Below are positions 7,089 to 12,925 of a stretch of DNA of 12,925 nucleotides, in pieces. A program made the position numbers and the translations under genes. Position 1 is the first letter of the stretch; each line of letters opens with the position of its first letter. Source of the stretch: CAZOWW01 sp964583765. GTDB taxonomy: Bacteria > Actinomycetota > Actinomycetes > Actinomycetales > Kineosporiaceae. The stretch covers positions 1 to 12,925 of the forward strand of contig CAZOWW010000149.1 of assembly GCA_964583765.1 (NCBI GenBank), read 5' to 3'. The notes under the pieces are model-generated. The model saw nothing but the letters and a program-made list of their open reading frames with translations, did no database searches and was not told where the DNA came from.

Positions 7089-7802
7089 TCAGGCCTCGAC
7101 CGTCTCGTCCGCGGGTACGCGTTCGCGTCCCGGCGGCACGAACCGGTATCCGACGTTGCGGACGGTGCCGATCAGGGCCTCGTGCTCCGGGCCGAGCTTG
7201 GCACGCAACCGACGCACGTGGACGTCGACGGTGCGGGTGCCGCCGAAGTAGTCGTAACCCCAGACCTCCTGGAGCAGCTGCGCGCGGGTGAACACGCGTC
7301 CCGGGTGCTGGGCGAGGAACTTCAGGAGCTCGAACTCCTTGTACGTCAGGTCGAGGGTGCGGCCGCGGACCTTCGCGCTGTACGTGATCTCGTCGACCAC
7401 GACATCACCCGCGCGGATCTCGGAGTTCTCGGGTTCGGCGGCCTCGGCGAGCCGGTTCCGCCCGGACGCCAGACGTAGCCGGGCCTCCACCTCGGCGGGG
7501 CCGGCGGTGTCGAGGACGACGTCGTCCGCACCCCAGTCCGCGGCCACCGCCGCCATGCCCCCCTCGGTGAGCACGAGGATGAGCGGGGCGGACAGGCCGG
7601 TCGTGCGCAGCAGGCGGCAGAGGGAACGGGCTCCGGCGAGATCACGTCGTCCGTCCACGATCACGGCGTCCGCGGGGGGAGCGTCCACGAGGACGGCGGC
7701 CTCGGCGGGCAGGACCCGCACCTGGTGGGGGAGCAGTCCGAGCGCCGGCAGGACCTCCGCCGAGGGGGCGAGCGCGTTGGTGAGCAGCAACAACTGGGCC
7801 AC
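7089..7802 (-). CDS. glnR: Nitrogen regulator GlnR (OmpR-type, orphan response regulator)
   Basis: GlnR is the global nitrogen-assimilation regulator of actinobacteria (glnA, amtB, nir and related targets). The start is GTG (VAQLLLLTNA, 237 aa) with GGAGG 4 nt upstream; the frame stays open much further but upstream residues are unlike the family. A receiver-like domain covers about 1-115 (LTNALAPSAEVLPALGLL, then VIVDGRRDL with Asp50 and Arg52). In GlnR this domain is atypical: it works as a dimer and is generally held not to need phosphorylation. The winged helix covers about 135-222, with DLTYKEFELLKFLAQHPGRV, QEVWGYDYFGGTRTVDVHVRRLRAKLG and RNVGYRF, nearly identical to Streptomyces GlnR. 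No partner kinase gene is present. mshD follows at 13 nt; a divergent hydrolase gene lies on the other side. Confidence 0.97.
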   Translation of the reverse strand: MAQLLLLTNALAPSAEVLPALGLLPHQVRVLPAEAAVLVDAPPADAVIVDGRRDLAGARSLCRLLRTTGLSAPLILVLTEGGMAAVAADWGADDVVLDTAGPAEVEARLRLASGRNRLAEAAEPENSEIRAGDVVVDEITYSAKVRGRTLDLTYKEFELLKFLAQHPGRVFTRAQLLQEVWGYDYFGGTRTVDVHVRRLRAKLGPEHEALIGTVRNVGYRFVPPGRERVPADETVEA

Positions 7803-8146
7803 AGGACCTCCTCCCGCTCGGCCGTGCGGTGCGGGCGTCCGCCCGGGCCGCCGGCCGGCAGCCAACCGGACGTAGCCTGCCGCTCCGTTGCGGGACGTGA
7901 TCCGCCCACCATAAGGGAAGGGCATGCTCGAGCGCTGCCCCCGAAAGGCCCGGTTCCCTGAGGCGCTTCGCGGAAGCTCCGTGAGGTGTTTCACAGGATA
8001 TGGGCAGTTATGCGGGTCGTTCAGGTTTCGGTTCCGTGGCGGGACGGGTCGGTTCGTCACCGGTGGATGACCGTTTCCCCTGCCTCCGGGTGACTCGCGG
8101 GCGGCAGCCTTCCCGATCAGGGCGGTCGGTGCGCGAGGATGCCGGC
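7803..8146. promoter_or_regulatory. Divergent intergenic region glnR / hydrolase
   Basis: This 344-bp spacer should hold promoters for both directions. For glnR (minus strand) a -10 candidate TATGGT lies at 7913-7908, giving a leader of about 100 nt; no good -35 was found. Toward the hydrolase, no convincing -10 could be chosen. A weak GlnR-like half-site pair GCCAC-n6-GAAAC lies on the minus strand at 8040-8025. An ATG at 8000 opens a frame into the hydrolase, but the encoded stretch looks non-coding. No RNA gene was recognised. Confidence 0.5.
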
Positions 8147-9106
8147 ATGCCGCTCGTCCCTCGTCTCCTCGGAGACCACGCGCCCGGTCTGCGGGGTGCA
8201 CCGGGGCAGATCCTGTACACCGATGACGGGGTGCGGATCAGCGCCCACCACGACCGACCGCGCGCCGGCGGCCCAGCTGCGGCCCCCGAGGACGGCCTCT
8301 GCTTCGTCGTCGTCCACGGGTTCACCCGTACCTGGCGCTGCCCGCACATCCGCGAGATCGTCGGGACCCTGCGGGACTTCGGCGGGGTGGTGACCTTCGA
8401 CCTGCGGGGGCACGGATCCTCCGGGGGCCGGAGCACGGTCGGCGACGCCGAGCCGGCGGATCTGCGGGCGGCCGTGCGCTGGGCCCGCGTGCTCGGCTAC
8501 CGCAGGGTGGTGACCCTGGGCTTCTCGTTGGGCGCGGCGGTCGTCCTGCGTCAGGCCGGCGAGGCGTCCGAAGCCGACCGTCCCGATGCGGTGATCGCGG
8601 TGAGCGCACCCAGCCGGTGGAACTATCGCGGAACCTCGGCCATGCGTCTGGTGCAGTGGGGCATCGGCACCGCGGTCGGCCGGGCCGTGCTGGCGCTGGC
8701 CTATCGCACCCGGATCTCGTCGTCCGGCTGGGACCCCGTGCCACGACCGCCCGATGTCGCCGTGGCCGGGATCGCCCCCACGCCGCTGCTGCTCGTGCAC
8801 GGGGACGCCGACGGCTACTTCCCGCTCGATCATGCCCGGTGGCTCGCGGAGGCGGCCGGCCCCGGCGCCGTGCTGTGGGTGGAGCCCGGGATGGGGCACG
8901 CCGAGTCCGCGGCGACCCCGGCGCTGGTGTCCCGGATGGCCCGGTGGGCGGTGGCTGGGGAGTGTGTGGCGGTGGCGGACCGTTCGGCGGCTGGGGAGGG
9001 TGCGGGAGCGGCGGACCGTTCGGCGGCGGCGCGGACGGGTGACTCCGGGGCGGCGCACGGGGAGGCGCGCGGGGGGTCCGCCGGACATGCCAGGATGCGC
9101 ACGTGA
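8147..9106 (+). CDS. Alpha/beta-hydrolase of unknown substrate
   Basis: This is a serine hydrolase fold protein of 319 aa. The start is ATG (MPLVPRLLGD) with GAGGA 7 nt upstream; a longer frame from 8000 adds 49 residues with no family features. It has the oxyanion-hole VVVHGFTRTW at about 54-63, FDLRGHGSSGG near 84-94, the nucleophile elbow LGFSLGAA with Ser127, a likely acid Asp in HGDADGYF at 218-225, and His251 in GMGHAES, so the triad looks complete. The last 50 residues are Ala/Gly-rich with a duplicated 12-aa unit (AGECVAVADRSA / AGEGAGAADRSA) and are probably disordered. The stop overlaps the next gene's GTG (GTGA). No signal peptide is seen, so a cytoplasmic enzyme is inferred. The substrate cannot be told from sequence. 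Confidence 0.85.
   Translation: MPLVPRLLGDHAPGLRGAPGQILYTDDGVRISAHHDRPRAGGPAAAPEDGLCFVVVHGFTRTWRCPHIREIVGTLRDFGGVVTFDLRGHGSSGGRSTVGDAEPADLRAAVRWARVLGYRRVVTLGFSLGAAVVLRQAGEASEADRPDAVIAVSAPSRWNYRGTSAMRLVQWGIGTAVGRAVLALAYRTRISSSGWDPVPRPPDVAVAGIAPTPLLLVHGDADGYFPLDHARWLAEAAGPGAVLWVEPGMGHAESAATPALVSRMARWAVAGECVAVADRSAAGEGAGAADRSAAARTGDSGAAHGEARGGSAGHARMRT
8952..9027. repeat. 36-bp imperfect tandem repeat at the hydrolase C-terminus
   Basis: The 18-mer GGCGGACCGTTCGGCGGC occurs at 8974-8991 and again 36 bp later at 9010-9027. Each copy is preceded by GGCTGGGGAG at the same 36-bp period. The unit encodes a 12-residue repeat ending in ADRSA. Confidence 0.85.
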
Positions 9107-9840
9107 TCCCTGTCCTGTCGGCCCTGCTCTCGATCGTCAGCGCGGCACTCGTCGCGTTGGCCGGACACCTGGGATCGGGACTGCTGGCCGGGGTCCTCGG
9201 CCTCGTCGTGGTGGGGACCGCCGTCGGGTGGGGTGTGCTCGGTGACCTGCCCGACCCCCGGGGGAGCACGATCAGCATGGCCCTGACGGGGGTCGTGGCC
9301 GTGGTGGTGGCCGCGCTCGCCGCGAACCGCAGCCGGCCGCTCGCGGCGTTCGCCGCCCTCGTCGCCGGGGCGATCATCGTGGCCTTCGCGCATGAGCTGG
9401 TGCGCGGGGACGGGCGGACGAACCTCGTCGAATCGGTCACCGGAACCTTCGCCGGTCAGCTGGTGGCGATTCTCGCCGCCGGCTGGCTGCTCCTTCCCCC
9501 CACCAGTTTCGGTTCCGGAGGGGTCGTCGTCGCGGCCACCTCGGTGATCGCGGCCCGGGCGGTCGGGGCGCTGCCCTGGCCGGCGAACACGCGTGGTTGG
9601 TTGGCCCTGGTCGCGGGCGCCGGAGCGGCCTTCCTCGTGGCGCACAGTGCCGAGCCGACGCGCCTGTCCTCCGCGACGATCATGGGAGTGGCCGTTGCCA
9701 TGGTCGTCGCCGCCGTGGACCGGCTGCTCGCCCGGCAGCACAGTTCCCGCACCTGGGTGGGCCTGTTCGCCGCGGCACTCGCACCGCTCTGCGTCGCGGG
9801 GACCGCGGCCTACGCGGTGGCGAGTCTCCTGCCCGCCTGA
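9103..9840 (+). CDS. Multi-pass membrane protein, unknown function
   Basis: I do not recognise the family. The 245-aa protein is almost entirely hydrophobic, with about eight to nine membrane helices: near residues 5-20, 27-46, 57-74, 80-98, 118-131, 137-152, 162-178, 190-206 and 218-242. The loops are short, with the longest at about 100-117 (RGDGRTNLVESVTG) and 205-218 (LLARQHSSRT). There is no ATP-binding site, no clear charged residue in a helix and no signal peptide apart from helix 1. The GTG start overlaps the hydrolase TGA (GTGA), so the two are translationally coupled and may work together. A small repeat (GCCTGATCCG at 9835 and 9851) spans its stop codon. Confidence 0.8.
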   Translation: MIPVLSALLSIVSAALVALAGHLGSGLLAGVLGLVVVGTAVGWGVLGDLPDPRGSTISMALTGVVAVVVAALAANRSRPLAAFAALVAGAIIVAFAHELVRGDGRTNLVESVTGTFAGQLVAILAAGWLLLPPTSFGSGGVVVAATSVIAARAVGALPWPANTRGWLALVAGAGAAFLVAHSAEPTRLSSATIMGVAVAMVVAAVDRLLARQHSSRTWVGLFAAALAPLCVAGTAAYAVASLLPA

Positions 9841-9917
9841 TCCGCCGGCCGCCTGATCCGGCCCGCATGGCCACGCCCGGCGTCTCATCATGTGGATGAG
9901 GGGATGCGCCGGAGCGG

Positions 9918-10367
9918 GTGGCGCGGTTGTCTCGTGGCATGAGCCCTCACGTCCTGCGGATCGGGATCCTGGGCGCGGTGGTGCTCGTGGCCTGCGCGGT
10001 CGAGCTCGCGCGCCGGTCGGTGAACGGTCGGCTGCGTGCGGTGGGGACGGCACGGCGGATCACCGAGGTGGATCTCGGAGGTCCGTTGGGGGAGCACGCC
10101 ACCCTGCTACAGGTGTCGAGTTCCACCTGCACGACCTGCCGAGCGGTGCGGCGCGTCCTGGGCGAGGCGGCCGAGGCATCTCCCGGAGTGCGTCACGTGG
10201 AGCTGGACGCCGAGGAACACCTCGAGCTGGTGCGGGCGTGGGACATCCTGCGCACTCCGACGGTCTTCGTGCTGGACGGGGCCGGCGCGGTCGTCTGCCG
10301 TTCCAGCGGACAGATCACCCCCGCGAAGGTGCGTGAGGCGCTCGCCCGCGTGCCCACGCCGAACTGA
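9918..10367 (+). CDS. Membrane-anchored thioredoxin-like protein (ThiX-type)
   Basis: This 149-aa protein has one N-terminal membrane helix at about residues 14-30 (IGILGAVVLVACAVEL), followed by a short thioredoxin fold. The redox motif CTTC is at 71-74 in STCTTCRAVRRVL, and the expected cis-proline is Pro114 in RTPTVFVLD. It is shorter than a full thioredoxin with signal, and it resembles the ThiX-type protein next to glnR in mycobacteria (Rv0816c). The start is uncertain: GTG at 9918 has GGAG only 3 nt upstream, while ATG at 9939 (MSPHVLRIGI) has none. It lies 77 bp after the membrane gene and 224 bp before DUF4395. It is inferred to exchange disulfides or persulfides with the neighbouring DUF4395 protein. 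Confidence 0.85.
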   Translation: MARLSRGMSPHVLRIGILGAVVLVACAVELARRSVNGRLRAVGTARRITEVDLGGPLGEHATLLQVSSSTCTTCRAVRRVLGEAAEASPGVRHVELDAEEHLELVRAWDILRTPTVFVLDGAGAVVCRSSGQITPAKVREALARVPTPN

Positions 10368-10430
10368 CCGCAGCGAAGGGGGCTGAGGTGCTCCCCCGCG
10401 TGCCCACGCCGAACTGGCCGCGGAACCGGT
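10331..10430. repeat. 50-bp tandem duplication across the thioredoxin stop codon
   Basis: Segments 10331-10380 and 10381-10430 match at 36 of their first 41 bases, including a run of 22 identical bases (core CGTGCCCACGCCGAACTG). The first copy encodes the end of the thioredoxin-like protein (LARVPTPN, stop); the second lies after the stop in the gap before the DUF4395 gene. Nothing else was recognised in the 224-bp gap apart from the SD of the next gene. Confidence 0.85.
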
Positions 10431-10591
10431 GAGGGCAGCCCCGTGCGCCGGTCCGCACCACCCGCTCGCCGATCGGCCGCGACCGTTCCCGGGCGAGGTT
10501 CGTCGTATCGGTGCCGGCAGGGTGCCCGCCGGTGGACCATGAAGCCTCACCGGGCGGTGGTGCTCGGCCCCCCTCGACTGGAGCTCCTGTG

Positions 10592-11125
10592 GTGAATCCG
10601 AATCCCGATCGACCCGACGTGTCCGCTGGCCCACCGGCAGGGCGCCCGGCGTTGCCGGTGCGCAAGGTGCCGGCCGCACGCTCGGCGTCCGACGTCCGGC
10701 CCGTCGACCCCCGTGGCCCGCGGTTCGGCGCGGCGCTCACGGCGGTCGTGGTCACGATCGCCCTGCTCACGGCCAGTGTCTGGGTACTGGCGGCGCAGAC
10801 GCTCGTGTTCGCCCTGGCGAGCGTCGTCGGCCTGCAGGCCTCGCCGTACTCCTGGCTCTACCGGGTACTGCTGAAGCCCCGGCTCGGCCCGCCCACGGAG
10901 CTCGAGGATCCGCGGCCACCGCGGTTCGCGCAGGTGATCGGCCTCGTCGTGTGCCTGCCCGGTGTGGTGCTCGGCCTGCTGGGGGTGCCGTTCGCGGTCG
11001 AGACCTCGGCCGCACTCGCACTCGTGGCGTCCTTCCTGAACGCCGCCTTCGGGTTGTGCCTGGGCTGCGAGCTCTACCTGGTCATCGCCCGGCTCAGGGC
11101 TGGGCGCACGGCTACCGCGTCGTAG
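10592..11125 (+). CDS. DUF4395 membrane protein
   Basis: This protein of 177 aa is assigned to DUF4395 from its layout. A basic/Pro-rich N-terminus of about 40 residues is followed by DPRGPRFGAALTAVVV, a first helix pair, a cytoplasmic-type loop with RVLLKPRLGPPTELEDPRPPRF at about 91-112, a second helix pair, and the C-terminal signature CLGCELYL at about 156-163. Members often sit beside or are fused to thioredoxins and rhodaneses. The Cys156-x-x-Cys159 pair is likely redox active. Two adjacent GTG codons (10589 and 10592) could start translation; GGAG at 10580-10583 is 8 nt from the second, which I chose. It is inferred to work with the upstream thioredoxin-like protein in moving thiol or sulfane sulfur equivalents across the membrane. 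Its function is not established. Confidence 0.8.
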   Translation: MNPNPDRPDVSAGPPAGRPALPVRKVPAARSASDVRPVDPRGPRFGAALTAVVVTIALLTASVWVLAAQTLVFALASVVGLQASPYSWLYRVLLKPRLGPPTELEDPRPPRFAQVIGLVVCLPGVVLGLLGVPFAVETSAALALVASFLNAAFGLCLGCELYLVIARLRAGRTATAS

Positions 11126-11209
11126 ATCCGGCTCCCCGAGGACGGGCCTCGTGCTCCGGCGGGCGGGCCTGTACGTCGGCGGCGAGCGACGTGCCCCGGC
11201 GCACGGGCC

Positions 11210-11572
11210 TCAGTAGACGAGCGCCTGGGCGCCGTCCGCGGTCACCTCCTCCACGAAGACCGCGGCGCCGGCGATGCGCACCCCGGGCAGGAGATCCTCG
11301 GTGGTCAGCTCCCGGCGCCGCGCGCACTGGGTGCAGAGGGTGACGGCGCCCAGCTCGAGCACGGTTGCGAGGAGTTCGGCCAGAGGCGCGGAGTGCGCCA
11401 GTCGGAGGTCGTCGGCGCGTCCGGGCACCGCGAACCACGAAGCCTCTCCGGTCAGCCAGAGGCTCACGGGCACGCCTGCCGCCACGGCGGTGGCCGCGAC
11501 CGTGAAAGCCTGGTTGCACCGTTCCGGGGCCTCGGCCCCGACCGTTACCTTGACGACCAGATGGCGAGTCAT
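11210..11572 (-). CDS. DsrE-family protein
   Basis: This is a small cytoplasmic protein of 120 aa with the DsrE/DsrF-like alternating beta-alpha pattern: HLVVKVTVGAEAPERCNQAF at the start, then VPVSLWLTGEASWFAVPG, VTLCTQCARRREL with Cys80 and Cys83, and GVRIAGAAVFVEEV near the end. DsrE-type proteins carry persulfide sulfur in relay systems. Here the CxxC and Cys19 are the possible carriers; this is inference. The ATG has no SD, but TACTCT lies exactly 6 nt upstream, pointing to a leaderless transcript. The frame remains open 77 codons further upstream, but that part looks non-coding. It converges on the DUF4395 gene with an 84-bp gap and diverges from the nitrobindin-like gene. Confidence 0.85.
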   Translation of the reverse strand: MTRHLVVKVTVGAEAPERCNQAFTVAATAVAAGVPVSLWLTGEASWFAVPGRADDLRLAHSAPLAELLATVLELGAVTLCTQCARRRELTTEDLLPGVRIAGAAVFVEEVTADGAQALVY

Positions 11573-11578
11573 CGGCAG

Positions 11579-11584
11579 AGAGTA
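11579..11584 (-). promoter_or_regulatory. -10 element for a leaderless DsrE transcript
   Basis: TACTCT (TANNNT) on the minus strand is followed by 6 nt and then the ATG at 11572. That spacing puts transcription start at or next to the A of the start codon, and there is no SD. No clear -35 was found. Confidence 0.55.
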
Positions 11585-11738
11585 GCGACCCGGTGCTCGA
11601 CGGGCGCGCGGTACCGGGCAGGATCGTCCTGGGTCCGGCAGCGTCGGCAAGGGCCCCGCGGCAGCAGCCGCACCCCAGGAGGCGGCGGGAAGCCGCAACG
11701 TGACGGGTTGCATCCGGCCCGGGCGAGGAGGTTCCGAG

Positions 11739-12248
11739 GTGCCCATCGAGCTCGATCCCACACTCGCGCCGCCCGTCGTTCCCCTCGCCTGGTTGGTGGG
11801 CACCTGGGCCGGTGTAGGAGTCGTGGGCTATCCGACGGTGAACGAGGCCCAGTTCGGGCAGGAGGTCACGTTCCGCCACGACGGGCGGGCGTTCCTCCAC
11901 TACGTCTCGGAGAGCTGGCTCCTGGACGAGGCCGGCGAGCGCGTGCGCCCGCTGGCCAGCGAGACCGGCTACTGGCGGCCGACCGGTCCGGACCCGACCG
12001 GGGGCACGAGCCTCGAGGTGGTGCTGACCCACCCCACCGGGATCGCCGAGCTCTATCTGGGACGCGTGGACGGGGCCAGGGTCGATCTGCAGACGGATGC
12101 CGTGGTGCGCAGTGTCAGCGCGGTGGAGTACTCCGCCGGGCGCCGGATGTACGGCATGGTCGAGGGCGATCTGCTGTGGGTGCTCGACATGGCGGCGACC
12201 GGCCACTCGATGCAGGCACATGCCTCGGCCCGCCTGCGTCGGGTCTGA
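11739..12248 (+). CDS. Nitrobindin-like haem beta-barrel protein (Rv0813c type)
   Basis: This 169-aa FABP-like beta-barrel belongs to the nitrobindin/THAP4 family (formerly DUF1794). The family motif GxWxGxG is at 21-27 (GTWAGVG), followed by typical strands: QEVTFRHDGRAFLHYVSESW, ETGYWRP near 75-81, LEVVLTHPTGIAELYLG, and a C-terminal MQAHASARLRR in which His161 is at the position of the haem-ligating histidine. Relatives bind ferric haem and are annotated as peroxynitrite isomerases. The start is GTG with AGGAGG 7 nt upstream, a very good SD. Mycobacterial Rv0813c also lies near glnR-mshD, supporting the assignment. It is divergent from the DsrE gene and precedes the Nur-like regulator by 95 bp. 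Confidence 0.9.
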   Translation: MPIELDPTLAPPVVPLAWLVGTWAGVGVVGYPTVNEAQFGQEVTFRHDGRAFLHYVSESWLLDEAGERVRPLASETGYWRPTGPDPTGGTSLEVVLTHPTGIAELYLGRVDGARVDLQTDAVVRSVSAVEYSAGRRMYGMVEGDLLWVLDMAATGHSMQAHASARLRRV

Positions 12249-12331
12249 CGAGCACCCGCGGTTGCCGTTCCGGTACCTCGGCTGCCGGTCCGGGCCTGAC
12301 GGAGCCCGGGGCTCGGTCCGGTCCCCTGTCC

Positions 12332-12337
12332 TATCCT
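12332..12337 (+). promoter_or_regulatory. -10 element for a leaderless Fur/Nur transcript
   Basis: TATCCT (TANNNT) is followed by 6 nt and then the GTG at 12344, with no SD upstream of that start. The arrangement fits leaderless transcription, common in actinobacteria. No clear -35 was found. Confidence 0.55.
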
Positions 12338-12343
12338 GATCAG

Positions 12344-12799
12344 GTGGGCAGCAGGGCCGGCGACGCACTCGACGAAGCCCTGCGTGCGCGGGGTCTGCGC
12401 GCCACCCCTCAGCGTCGGTTGGTGCTGGACGCGGTCATCGCGATCGGACACGGCACCCCGGAGGAGGTCGGGGAGCGGGTGCAGGAGATCGCGCCCGCGC
12501 TGAGCCTGTCCACCGTGTACCGGACCCTGGAGCTGCTCGAGGAACTTCACCTCGTCACGCACACGCACTTCGGGCACGGCGCCCCCACCTATTACCCGGC
12601 CGATCGCGCGGATCACATCCACCTGGTCTGCCGTGGTTGCGGCGTCGTGGAGGAGGCCGACGTCCGGCACGCCCTCCCGCTGGCCGCGGAGATCAGCACC
12701 CGGTACGGGTTCGTCGCGGACCTGTCCCACCTGTCGCTGCACGGGTACTGCCGCAGCTGCGCGGGGAAGCAACCGGGCGTTCCCGGCGCTGACACCTGA
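12344..12799 (+). CDS. nur: Fur-family metalloregulator, Nur-like (nickel-responsive)
   Basis: This 151-aa protein is a Fur-family repressor. The DNA-binding part has LRARGLRATPQRRLVLDAV at 13-31 and the recognition helix region LSLSTVYRTLELLEEL at 53-68. The metal/dimer part has HFGHGAPTYY at 75-84, HIHLVCRGCG at 91-100 and YCRSC at 135-139; the CxxC pairs 96/99 and 136/139 are the structural zinc ligands. From memory of Streptomyces Nur, the closest match is that protein: its nickel-site histidines 70, 72 and 126 correspond to His73, His75 and His129 here. Nur represses nickel uptake and the iron superoxide dismutase gene when nickel is present. The start is GTG without SD, with TATCCT 6 nt upstream. 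A general Fur or Zur role remains possible. Confidence 0.8.
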   Translation: MGSRAGDALDEALRARGLRATPQRRLVLDAVIAIGHGTPEEVGERVQEIAPALSLSTVYRTLELLEELHLVTHTHFGHGAPTYYPADRADHIHLVCRGCGVVEEADVRHALPLAAEISTRYGFVADLSHLSLHGYCRSCAGKQPGVPGADT

Positions 12800-12800
12800 C

Positions 12801-12925
12801 ATGGACCTGATGCCGCACAGCCCACTTCTGCGCCGTCCGGGCGCCGTGCCCGCGGAGGGTCCGGACCTCGGGGTGGCCTGGCACTACGGTGACCCGTCCC
12901 GCTAACAGCGGCTGCACGAGGGCGG
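12801..12925 (+). pseudogene. YgfZ-like folate-binding protein, 5' end with in-frame stop
   Basis: Beginning 1 nt after the nur stop, ATG opens a frame that reads MDLMPHSPLLRRPGAVPAEG, then PDLGVAWHYGDPSR, and then TAA at 12903-12905. The reading resembles the N-terminus of actinobacterial YgfZ-type (tetrahydrofolate-binding, iron-sulfur repair) proteins, where SPLL, GAVPAEG and VAWHYGDPxREQR are typical. After the TAA the same frame continues QRLHEGG, as the family does after REQR with Glu at the stop position. So this looks like an otherwise intact gene with a nonsense codon, or a base error near a contig end. Only 20 bases follow, so the rest cannot be judged. An alternative is that the true protein begins further right. 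Confidence 0.6.

Noticed and set aside
8000..8146. Upstream extension of the hydrolase frame from ATG 8000
   Set aside because: The 49 extra residues show no family features, and GAGGA sits ideally before ATG 8147.
11126..11209. Bidirectional terminator between the convergent DUF4395 and DsrE genes
   Set aside because: Only short imperfect stems (for example GTGC...GCAC) were found; three CGGGCCT copies are present but form no clear hairpin with a T-run.
11700..11716. Small inverted repeat GCAAC...GTTGC upstream of the nitrobindin-like gene as an operator
   Set aside because: Five-base arms are too short to support an operator, and no known Fur/Zur/Nur box is matched.

Overview
The window is a very GC-rich (roughly 70% or more by eye) chromosomal segment of an actinobacterium. 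It carries mshD (mycothiol synthase), glnR, a mycobacterial-type NUDIX/histidine-phosphatase fusion and two likely leaderless transcripts, all actinobacterial traits. Gene content and order recall the glnR-mshD and ppk-mutT1 neighbourhoods of Mycobacterium and the glnR-pst-nur region of Streptomyces. I do not assign a genus. No IS element, CRISPR array, tRNA, rRNA or phage gene was seen; this looks like core chromosome.

Left half, all on the minus strand (read from right to left): glnR (7802-7089), mshD (7075-5984), ppk1 (5901-3637), a NUDIX-phosphatase fusion (3640-2606), then pstS (2360-1242), pstC (1117-140) and the first 47 codons of pstA (143-1, cut by the window edge). It joins nitrogen control (GlnR), mycothiol synthesis, polyphosphate synthesis and high-affinity phosphate uptake. 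The 245-bp gap before pstS holds an unusually regular PHO-box-like array: six heptads related to GTTCACC on one strict 11-bp grid, ending just upstream of a TAGCGT -10 candidate. An 18-bp perfect hairpin lies between pstS and pstC.

Right half: a plus-strand run diverges from glnR. It holds an alpha/beta hydrolase, an unrecognised multi-pass membrane protein, a membrane-anchored thioredoxin-like protein (CTTC) and a DUF4395 membrane protein. A DsrE-family sulfur-relay-like protein converges on it from the minus strand. Then come a nitrobindin-like (Rv0813c-type) haem beta-barrel, a Fur-family regulator closely resembling Nur (nickel sensor), and the start of a YgfZ-like folate-binding gene that appears to be interrupted by an in-frame TAA after 34 codons, 20 bases before the window ends.

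Nothing here is clearly a new defence or mobile system. The items most worth a second look are the PHO-box grid, the pstS-pstC hairpin, the stop codon in the YgfZ frame, the Nur-like metal sites, and several short tandem duplications in linkers or across stop codons.
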